Shown piece after piece: positions 34,478 to 41,652 of a stretch of DNA of 64,000 nt. The position numbers and the translations under genes were made by a program. The DNA comes from Lachnospiraceae bacterium (GTDB taxonomy: Bacteria; Bacillota; Clostridia; Lachnospirales; Lachnospiraceae). Under the pieces are notes generated by a model that had not been told where the DNA came from, did not search any database, and saw only the letters and a program-made list of their open reading frames with translations. The stretch is from positions 124,001 through 188,000 of the forward strand of contig JAFLSW010000001.1 in assembly GCA_022510725.1 (NCBI GenBank), given 5' to 3'. Position 1 is the stretch's first letter. Every line of letters starts with the position of its first letter.

Positions 34478-35272
34478 ATGAGTGAAAGAATGCTGTTATT
34501 TATCCCTGCTTACAATTGTGAAAAACAGATCTGCCGGGTCCTGGACCAGCTGGATCAGCATGTACTTTCCTACTTTGAAGAAGTATTGGTAGTCAATAAC
34601 CGGAGCACGGACGATACGGAAAAGGAAGTGCTCGCGTATGTAAAAGAGCATCCGGATCTGCCGGTAAAGCTGATGCGCAATACGGAAAATTACGGCCTGG
34701 GCGGTTCCCAGAAGATGGCGTTTCACTATGCAGTGGATCATGATTATGATTATGTATGTATGCTTCACGGGGACGATCAGGGTAATATCAAGGACTTTCT
34801 GCCCATGCTGGCAAAAGGAATCCATACAAAGCATGATTGTGTGTTGGGAGCCCGCTTTATGAGAGGCTCTAAGTTAAAAGGATATTCTAAGTTCCGCACC
34901 TTTGGAAATATTGTGTATGATTTTATCTTTGCTTTTGTGACCAGACAAAGGATCTTTGATCTGGGTTCCGGTCTGAATCTGTATAAAACCTCTATGTTAG
35001 AGGATGGATTTTTTGAAAAGTTTCCCGACAATCTGATGTTCAATTATGTGATGATCTTAGCATCCCATTATTATCATCATGACATCATTTTTTATCCGGT
35101 TTCCTGGAGGGAAGAGGATCAGGTTTCCAATGTGAAAATGGTAAATCAGGCTATTAAAGTTTTAAAGATGGCGTTTACCTACATGTTAAACAAGGAATCC
35201 ATCCATGATGAATTCCGGGATACCGTAAGGGAGGCATATACCTGTGAACAGATCACAGAGCTGGAGGAGTAG
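34478..35272 (+). CDS. DPM1-type GT2 glycosyltransferase
   Basis: 264 residues. ERMLLFIPAYNCEKQICRVL starts the GT-A fold; VVNNRSTDDTE and MLHGDDQGN carry the acidic metal-binding residues; VLGARFMRGSKL and FDLGSGLNLYK follow. No membrane segment is obvious. It likely transfers a sugar to polyprenyl phosphate, with the adjacent GtrA protein as membrane partner and the downstream flippase-like protein as a further transport component. Confidence 0.83.
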   Translation: MSERMLLFIPAYNCEKQICRVLDQLDQHVLSYFEEVLVVNNRSTDDTEKEVLAYVKEHPDLPVKLMRNTENYGLGGSQKMAFHYAVDHDYDYVCMLHGDDQGNIKDFLPMLAKGIHTKHDCVLGARFMRGSKLKGYSKFRTFGNIVYDFIFAFVTRQRIFDLGSGLNLYKTSMLEDGFFEKFPDNLMFNYVMILASHYYHHDIIFYPVSWREEDQVSNVKMVNQAIKVLKMAFTYMLNKESIHDEFRDTVREAYTCEQITELEE

Positions 35273-35275
35273 TTT

Positions 35276-36034
35276 ATGTGGTGGCTGATACTCCTGTTTT
35301 TATTAGGCTTTATCCTGGTGCACATAGCGAAAATGCTCAGGCTCTATCTGGTATTGATGGAGCATGATATCGGATTTGGAAGATTTGTGCTGTTATATGT
35401 GAAGACTACCTTTGTCAACCTGCTGATCCCCTTTAAACTGGGGGAACTGTATCGGATCTATTGCATCAGCAGACAGACGAGGCATTGGCAGGTGGGCGTG
35501 TTAAGTGTATTGGTGGATCGTTTTTTTGATACCCTGGCACTTTTGATCATTCTGCTTCCCATGGATATCTTCCTTTTTGGCAAGCTGTCCTTTATCACTC
35601 TGGCGTTTTTAGGGATCATGGCAGTGATCACAGTCTGCTACTTATCCTTACTGCCCACCTATGGATATTTGAACCGATATATCATTAAGAAAAAATCCTC
35701 TCCCAGAGCCATGGCAGCACTAAAGGGACTGGATGTGGCAAAAACATGGTATGATTTTACCCATGACCTGATAAAAGGAAGATTTGCATTGATCTCCTTG
35801 TTTTCTTTTGCAGGATGGGGATTGGAAATAGGAACCTTGAAGGTGCTTGCCGCTTTCCTGCAGGTTCCTTTCGGAACAGGAGATTTTACCGCTTATATTG
35901 AAGCCATATTTGGCATTGGGGAAAGCGTTCTGCTTAAGCCCTATACTTTATACAGCATGATACTGATGTTTGCCTTTACCCTTTTTGGATTCGGGGTAAT
36001 GTTAAAAAGAAATGGGAGTCAGGAAAAAGCATGA
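35276..36034 (+). CDS. lysylphosphatidylglycerol synthase TM-like / flippase-like membrane protein
   Basis: 252 residues and about six to seven hydrophobic segments. Diagnostic stretches are LYVKTTFVNLLIPFKLGELY and VLSVLVDRFFDTLALL, typical of the UPF0104/LPG-synthase transmembrane family. These proteins occur beside glycosyltransferases and are proposed to move lipid-linked substrates; the soluble synthase domain of MprF is absent. It shares a four-base overlap with the next gene. Confidence 0.78.
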   Translation: MWWLILLFLLGFILVHIAKMLRLYLVLMEHDIGFGRFVLLYVKTTFVNLLIPFKLGELYRIYCISRQTRHWQVGVLSVLVDRFFDTLALLIILLPMDIFLFGKLSFITLAFLGIMAVITVCYLSLLPTYGYLNRYIIKKKSSPRAMAALKGLDVAKTWYDFTHDLIKGRFALISLFSFAGWGLEIGTLKVLAAFLQVPFGTGDFTAYIEAIFGIGESVLLKPYTLYSMILMFAFTLFGFGVMLKRNGSQEKA

Positions 36035-37497
36035 AACAGATCTATGTAGTTTATGATGACAGTAAAATGCCCGGCAGAGAGATCCGGACCATAACGGGAG
36101 AACGGTCTTATGGAGAAACTATCTTTAAAAGGATTTCTTTAAAGGACAGAATGATAGCCCAGATAGAAAAGAACAAAGGGGTCAAAGCAGTCCTTGTCTA
36201 TGGTGGCAAAGAAGACGAAAGGGCTCTTTTTGAGGCGCTTCCTGTGGGAGAGGAATCGGTTACCATCATCCATCTTTATTCCCACTTTGGACTGGCAGAT
36301 ACAGAAAGCTTCTCTGTGCTGTTAAAAAAGGCGGAATACATGAATGAGCCCTTTACCGCATTTTGTGACGGGAAGCCTGCCATGAGCTTTTTAGAATCCA
36401 CGGATTCCTACAAAAAAGCTTTTTCCGCCCTTGTTGCGGGCGAGTATGAGGCGGAAGCGGTGGAAACGGAAGCCTTTATGGATCTGTCCCTGCGTTCCAA
36501 TTTTCTGAGTCTGATCACCGGCGGCTTTGACGCCAGGTTTTTCAATGCCCTGGAAGGGGATGAATATACGGTAACAAAGCGGTCTTCTAAAAAAGAGAAG
36601 ATCAGGGCGGAATATGAATTTTATTATCTCCTTCCCGACAATATGAAAATGTGGTTTGTCATGCCTTATGATTATCAGGAGGATGAAAATGGAGCATCCT
36701 ATACCATGGAGCGGTTCCATATGACGGATATTGCCATCCGTTTTGTCCATGGAGCAGTCAGCGTGGAGGAATTAGAGGATATCCTGGATAGACTCTTTTA
36801 TTTCCTGAAGCTGCGGGAAAGGAAAACAGTGGAGCCTGCCAAAGGAAAGGAAATTGCGGATGAACTGTATATAGGCAAGCTGAAAAACCGTATGGAGGAA
36901 TTGAAAAAGTATCCCCAATACGAAGAGTTTGACAGGATGTTGGCAATGGGAACGAAATGTTCCGGCCTGGATGCTTTGGTAGAGCGATATGAAGCATTAT
37001 ATGAAAAACTTGCCGGTCCGGAGGATAAAAAGAGACATCAGGCTGCAAGATCCTATGATCAGCTGGCTATCGGGCATGGAGACTTGTGCTTTTCCAATAT
37101 CTTGTATAACAGAGAAGCTGACCTGTTGAAGCTGATCGATCCTAAGGGAGCGGTGGAAAAGGAAGAGATGTATACAGATCCTTATTATGATCTGGCAAAG
37201 CTGTCTCATTCTATCTGTGGCTGTTATGATTTCTTTAACAGCGGTCAATATGAGATCGTTTTGCAGAGAGATCTTTCTCTTTCCCTGTCCATGGATATAG
37301 AAGTCTCCCCTTATGTAGCAGTTTTTCGGGAATATTTACAAAAAAACGGTTATGATTATGGGTTGGTAAGGCTGTATGAAGCAAGCCTGTTCTTATCCAT
37401 GCTGCCTTATCATATGGATCAGCCGGGGAAGGTCTTTGGATTTATGTTAAACGCTATCAGAATTTTGGATGAGGTAGAAGCATGTACGAAGGATTGA
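36031..37497 (+). CDS. two-domain protein with APH/choline-kinase-like phosphotransferase domain
   Basis: 488 residues. The C-terminal half has IGHGDLCFSNILYN (catalytic loop with Asp and Asn) and LLKLIDPKG (metal-binding Asp), then DPYYDLAKLSHS. This is the aminoglycoside/choline kinase fold. The N-terminal half, about 230 residues, looks like a sugar- or nucleotide-processing alpha/beta domain that I do not recognise. It overlaps the HAD phosphatase gene by 16 bases. With the HAD and the nucleotidyltransferase at 40.9 kb it could make an activated phospho-compound for polymer decoration. The substrate is unknown. Confidence 0.72.
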   Translation: MKQIYVVYDDSKMPGREIRTITGERSYGETIFKRISLKDRMIAQIEKNKGVKAVLVYGGKEDERALFEALPVGEESVTIIHLYSHFGLADTESFSVLLKKAEYMNEPFTAFCDGKPAMSFLESTDSYKKAFSALVAGEYEAEAVETEAFMDLSLRSNFLSLITGGFDARFFNALEGDEYTVTKRSSKKEKIRAEYEFYYLLPDNMKMWFVMPYDYQEDENGASYTMERFHMTDIAIRFVHGAVSVEELEDILDRLFYFLKLRERKTVEPAKGKEIADELYIGKLKNRMEELKKYPQYEEFDRMLAMGTKCSGLDALVERYEALYEKLAGPEDKKRHQAARSYDQLAIGHGDLCFSNILYNREADLLKLIDPKGAVEKEEMYTDPYYDLAKLSHSICGCYDFFNSGQYEIVLQRDLSLSLSMDIEVSPYVAVFREYLQKNGYDYGLVRLYEASLFLSMLPYHMDQPGKVFGFMLNAIRILDEVEACTKD

Positions 37498-37877
37498 CAT
37501 TTTGTTTCGACATTGACGGCACACTGTGCCCCATTAAGAAAAAAGAAGAAGAATATATCGATCTGGTGCCTTACAAGGATATGATAGAGAAGCTGCGGGA
37601 ATATAAAGAGGGCGGCGCTAAGATCGTACTCTTTACTTCCCGCAATATGAATAGCTATGGGGGAAATATCGGGCTGATCAATGCCAATACAGCCAAGGTG
37701 CTTTTAAAATGGCTGGATAAGTGGGATATCCCCTATGATGAGATCATTTACGGAAAGCCCTGGCCCGGCCATAAGGGCTTCTATGTGGATGACCGTACCG
37801 TCCGCCCTGATGAGTTTTTAAAATACAGTGTGGACGAACTGGATGAGATTTGCAAGAACAGCCGCTCTAAGGAATGA
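37482..37877 (+). CDS. HAD-superfamily phosphatase of capsule-type loci
   Basis: 131 residues. Motif I is FDIDGTLCP (nucleophile and acid/base Asp), motif II is IVLFTSRNMN, and GFYVDDRTVRPDEF supplies the final acidic motif. The short cap-less form resembles capsular polysaccharide HAD proteins encoded beside nucleotidyltransferases. It probably removes a phosphate from a sugar or polyol phosphate. It lies within the tightly packed operon, overlapping the upstream kinase gene. Confidence 0.8.
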   Translation: MYEGLTFCFDIDGTLCPIKKKEEEYIDLVPYKDMIEKLREYKEGGAKIVLFTSRNMNSYGGNIGLINANTAKVLLKWLDKWDIPYDEIIYGKPWPGHKGFYVDDRTVRPDEFLKYSVDELDEICKNSRSKE

Positions 37878-37881
37878 ATCT

Positions 37882-39558
37882 ATGAGTAAAAAACTTTTGT
37901 TTATCAGCATTTTGATGTTGGTCATAACGGCAGTGATCGTTCTGTCCTATGACAGGAAGCCTTCCGTATTGGTGGCAGGCGAGGAACGGATTGAAGAGAT
38001 CAAAGAAGGCAGCAAGCCTTTGGACGAGGAGTTTGTGCTTTTTTATGACGGGGAACCCCTGCCCTATTATGAGGCAAACAAGACTTTTTATCTGCCGGTG
38101 GATATGTATGACATAGAATGGGAAAGTGCCAAATTCTCCGGATGCTTTTATAAGGAGGCGTCAGAAGCCTATCTGGGAGCAGAAGGTGAGATCCCGGATG
38201 GCAGACAGGCTGATCTGTTGTTCGTACAAAGCTACAAGGAGACCAATAAGTCGCTGTCCATTGCAACGGGAAGGGAATTTCCGTTTTTGGCAATAACCGG
38301 TAAGGGATATGGAGAATACAAGCTTGTTTTTACCGGGCTGCCTATGATGCTTTTTACCGGAACGGAATATGTGGCAGAGGACGGCAGTCAGATGTTTTTA
38401 CTGCGTCTATATGAAACGGATCATGAAGGAAGCTTTGTCACCAGATGTTATACCCAGGCCAGATTACGGGGAAATACCAGTCTGGCATATGATAAAAAGA
38501 GCCTGCGCCTGAATCTGAAGGAGCTTCAGGATGGGGTTTTTGAAAAGAAGAATGCGAATTTATTGGGGCTTAGGGATGATGATGATTGGATCCTCAATGC
38601 CCTTTATGCGGACAACACCAGGATCAGGGATCAACTCTGCATTGATCTGTGGCAGCAGGTTGGAGCGGGAAATAATCCCTATGGACAGATATTTGGTACG
38701 CAGTCCGCTATGGTAGAGGTGGTGATCGGCACAGGCTATCAGGGAATCTATGATCTGATGGTGCCCATAGATGCCAAGCAGCTTGGCATGGATGCCGTAT
38801 CCGATCAGATGGCTGCAGGACAGCCGGTGATAGAGCGTTTGTACAAAAAAAAGTATACGGCGCAGTGGAATGCTTCGGATTTTATGGGAGAGCTGCCTGA
38901 TCCAAAGATGCCGGATTACCGGGGCGGATTCTATATAAAAGGTGATACCATCCTGCAGAATGAAGAGGAATGGGAGCCTTTATATCGGATGGCCTCTCTT
39001 ATAGAGGGGGAGGACGATGTTTTTGCCGCAGAGATCACGGATGCGGCAGATCAGCAGAATATCATAGATAATTGGTTGTTTTTCCAAGCGATCGCAGGAG
39101 TTGACAACGAAAATAAAAACATTTATTATGCGGTAAGAAACAGAAACGGAAATGCCTATGGCTATTTTATTCCCTGGGATATGAATAATTCTTTTGGGGC
39201 TTTTTATGCAGATAATATGTATTACAGTGAAGAAAAAGAAGAGGGAATCAATGCTCTTGTAAAATGGCAGCCGGGGCAGCGTATGATAGAGCTGGATGTG
39301 GAAGGCTCCAGGGCGCTTGCCTATGATACCTGGCAAAATTGGCGTGCCGGCCCTTTTTCCAACGATGCCCTATATGAGAGGCTGCGGGGATTGGAACGAC
39401 AAGTCAAGGATTCCGGGGCTTTTTCCAGGGAAGCGGCAAGGTGGCCGGAGGGGAATCAAGATCAGAACTTTGCTTTTTTATATGATTTTACCATAAAGCG
39501 GATGGCGTTTCTGGATGCTTATATGGAAGAACTTGCAGGCAGAGCCGGAGAGGAATGA
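37882..39558 (+). CDS. CotH-family protein kinase-like protein, membrane anchored
   Basis: 558 residues with an N-terminal membrane anchor (about 5-22). The CotH domain shows RLRGNTSLAYDKKSLRLNL (ATP-binding Lys/Arg region), WILNALYADNTRIRDQL, AGVDNENKNIYYA and FIPWDMNNSFG with the metal-binding Asp. CotH kinases phosphorylate secreted or coat proteins. AAGGA supports the ATG at 37882. Its neighbours are a VTC-domain protein and DUF4956, with which CotH proteins often occur in bacteria. An extracytoplasmic location would need an unusual phosphate donor. Confidence 0.83.
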   Translation: MSKKLLFISILMLVITAVIVLSYDRKPSVLVAGEERIEEIKEGSKPLDEEFVLFYDGEPLPYYEANKTFYLPVDMYDIEWESAKFSGCFYKEASEAYLGAEGEIPDGRQADLLFVQSYKETNKSLSIATGREFPFLAITGKGYGEYKLVFTGLPMMLFTGTEYVAEDGSQMFLLRLYETDHEGSFVTRCYTQARLRGNTSLAYDKKSLRLNLKELQDGVFEKKNANLLGLRDDDDWILNALYADNTRIRDQLCIDLWQQVGAGNNPYGQIFGTQSAMVEVVIGTGYQGIYDLMVPIDAKQLGMDAVSDQMAAGQPVIERLYKKKYTAQWNASDFMGELPDPKMPDYRGGFYIKGDTILQNEEEWEPLYRMASLIEGEDDVFAAEITDAADQQNIIDNWLFFQAIAGVDNENKNIYYAVRNRNGNAYGYFIPWDMNNSFGAFYADNMYYSEEKEEGINALVKWQPGQRMIELDVEGSRALAYDTWQNWRAGPFSNDALYERLRGLERQVKDSGAFSREAARWPEGNQDQNFAFLYDFTIKRMAFLDAYMEELAGRAGEE

Positions 39559-40256
39559 AAGAAAGCGGTATGGAATTCAGACATGAATATAAATTTATGT
39601 TATCGGTAACCCACGCCGCCTGCCTGAAGGCGGAGATCGCAGCCATTATGGATCAGGATGAACACGCCGGAGGAACCGGAAGTTACGAAATCCGCAGTAT
39701 TTACTTTGACGATTGGCAGGATACCTGTTTCAAGCAGAATGAGGCAGGAACGGATCCTAGGCAGAAATATCGCATTCGTGCCTATAATGGTTCTGACGAG
39801 GTCATTCTGTTAGAGAAGAAGATCAAACGAAACGGTATGACGAAAAAACTCCATCAAAGGATTGATAAAGATCAGTATGAGCTGTTGCTGGCGGATACAG
39901 ATAGTCTGGGAGAGGAGTTTCATTCCCAGCCGGATCTGGTCAAAGAACTGCTTATGTTAAAACAGACGCGCCAAATGCGGCCCAAGGTGATCGTGGCCTA
40001 TCAAAGGACGCCTTTTGTAGAAAAATCCGGAAATGTGCGCATTACATTTGATGATGGTATTTCTTCCTCGCCGGATTTTTCGGATTTTTTTAAAGAACAG
40101 CTTCACAGGCGGCCTGTGATGCCTGTAGGAGAGACTTTGATGGAGATCAAATTCGATGAATTTCTCCCCACTTACATTAAGGAGACCCTTGGACAGGGTG
40201 ATCTGTCTCAGACCACCTTCTCCAAGTATTATTTATGCAGGAGATATAGCCTATGA
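39555..40256 (+). CDS. VTC-domain protein (polyphosphate polymerase-like)
   Basis: 233 residues. The VTC tunnel fold is indicated by FRHEYKFMLS, YEIRSIYFDDWQDTCF, KYRIRAYNGSDEVILLEKK (basic strand residues), VIVAYQRTPFV and MEIKFDEFLP with the acidic residue near the end. In yeast, Vtc4 polymerises polyphosphate from ATP; bacterial members are less well known. The start overlaps the CotH stop (ATGA); an internal ATG 15 bases later is possible. A link between polyphosphate and CotH is suggested by position only. Confidence 0.83.
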   Translation: MKESGMEFRHEYKFMLSVTHAACLKAEIAAIMDQDEHAGGTGSYEIRSIYFDDWQDTCFKQNEAGTDPRQKYRIRAYNGSDEVILLEKKIKRNGMTKKLHQRIDKDQYELLLADTDSLGEEFHSQPDLVKELLMLKQTRQMRPKVIVAYQRTPFVEKSGNVRITFDDGISSSPDFSDFFKEQLHRRPVMPVGETLMEIKFDEFLPTYIKETLGQGDLSQTTFSKYYLCRRYSL

Positions 40257-40930
40257 CAACATTTTCGGATATTTTTAAAAAATCATTTTTAGAAGGTTTT
40301 ACGGGAGGAGATATAACCGGCAGCCGGATTCTGGTAACGCTATGCGTGACCACCCTGCTTGCTCTTTACATTTTCATTGTATATTATGCCGCAACAAAGA
40401 AAACCTTTTATAATAAGACTTTTAATATTGCATTGGCATTGATCGCTATTATTACAGCGTCTATCATCCTGGCTATGCAGTCCAATCTGGTTATTTCCCT
40501 GGGTATGGTGGGCGCATTGTCCATCGTCCGCTTCAGAACGGCCATTAAGGATCCGGTGGATCTGATGTTTTTGTTCTGGTCCATCAGCATCGGTATTATC
40601 TGCGGTGCCAATCTCTATAAGATCGCCATTCTTGCCAGCCTTGTCATTACGGTAGGTTTGTTCCTGCTGGAACTGACCCCTGCGGGAAAAGCAGCCAGCC
40701 TTTTGGTGGTCAGCGGAGCGGAAAAATTATCGGAGGAAGAAATCCTTTCTGCAGTTCGGGAATTTAGCAAGGTATGCCGGGTACGCTCCAGAAATCTGTC
40801 GGATAAGGGCCTAAATCTGATCGTAGAGTGCAAGCCCGAAAAAGGCGGAGAACTGTTAAATAAAGTAAAAGAAGTGGAAGGCGTTTTCGGTGTGACCTTG
40901 ATGGCACATGATGGGGAGGTAACAGTATGA
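40253..40930 (+). CDS. DUF4956 membrane protein
   Basis: 225 residues. Several hydrophobic segments occupy residues 25-150, with the diagnostic VISLGMVGALSIVRFRTAIK and DPVDLMFLFWSISIGI. The C-terminal 70 residues form a cytoplasmic ferredoxin-like domain (LLVVSGAEKLSEEEILSAV). DUF4956 usually accompanies VTC-domain genes and may form the membrane channel or anchor. Four-base overlaps tie it to both neighbours. Confidence 0.83.
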   Translation: MTTFSDIFKKSFLEGFTGGDITGSRILVTLCVTTLLALYIFIVYYAATKKTFYNKTFNIALALIAIITASIILAMQSNLVISLGMVGALSIVRFRTAIKDPVDLMFLFWSISIGIICGANLYKIAILASLVITVGLFLLELTPAGKAASLLVVSGAEKLSEEEILSAVREFSKVCRVRSRNLSDKGLNLIVECKPEKGGELLNKVKEVEGVFGVTLMAHDGEVTV

Positions 40931-41652
40931 CGATCGTAATCACTATGGCGGGTTTAGGTTCCCGGTTTAAAAAGGCGGGTTATACGGTGCCGAAATATAT
41001 GATCGAGGCCCATGGCAAAACCCTTTTTGCCTGGTCTATGGAAAGCTTACAGGGCTTTGATCTTGCTAACAATACTTGTATTTTTATTGTACGGAAGGAA
41101 GACGGTTCGGAAGGCTTTATCAAGGAAGCTTGTGAAAGGATGGGGATCCACTCTGTAAAGGTGATCGGTATCGATTACCTGACAGACGGACAGGCCACGA
41201 CTGCCATGTTGGCAAAAGAGGTATGGAACAAAGAGGATGAGCTCCTGATCTACAACATCGATACTTATGTGGAGGCTGGGGAAATGAATGCTTCCCAGAT
41301 CGCAGGAGATGGATTTATCCCATGTTTCCATGCAGACGGAGATCATTGGAGTTTTGCCAAATTGGATGAATCGGGTAAGGTGACAGAGGTTCGTGAAAAG
41401 GTGCGTATTTCGGATAACTGCACCCTGGGAGCCTACTATTTTAAAAGCTGTGGTCTGTATGAGCAGCTTTATCAGGAATATTATACCTCCGATGAAAAGC
41501 TGGAAAAGGGGGAAAAATATGTAGCACCCCTTTACAATTACCTGATCAGCAAAGGCGGAGATGTACGCATCAGCATTGTGGACTATGATAAGGTTCATGT
41601 GCTGGGTACGCCGGAGGAACTGGATTATTTCAAGGAACATTATCAAACATGA
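40927..41652 (+). CDS. nucleotidyltransferase of the sugar-phosphate/LicC type
   Basis: 241 residues. The N-terminus is IVITMAGLGSRFKKAGYTVP (nucleotide-binding loop) then KYMIEAHGKTLFAWSMESL. Asp residues of ELLIYNIDTYVEAG and a later VRISIVDYDKVHV fit the metal-binding pair. It would join a nucleotide to a phosphorylated small molecule. Together with the kinase-like protein at 36.0 kb and the HAD at 37.5 kb it forms a probable activation pathway. The product is unknown. It overlaps both neighbouring genes by four bases. Confidence 0.8.
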   Translation: MTIVITMAGLGSRFKKAGYTVPKYMIEAHGKTLFAWSMESLQGFDLANNTCIFIVRKEDGSEGFIKEACERMGIHSVKVIGIDYLTDGQATTAMLAKEVWNKEDELLIYNIDTYVEAGEMNASQIAGDGFIPCFHADGDHWSFAKLDESGKVTEVREKVRISDNCTLGAYYFKSCGLYEQLYQEYYTSDEKLEKGEKYVAPLYNYLISKGGDVRISIVDYDKVHVLGTPEELDYFKEHYQT

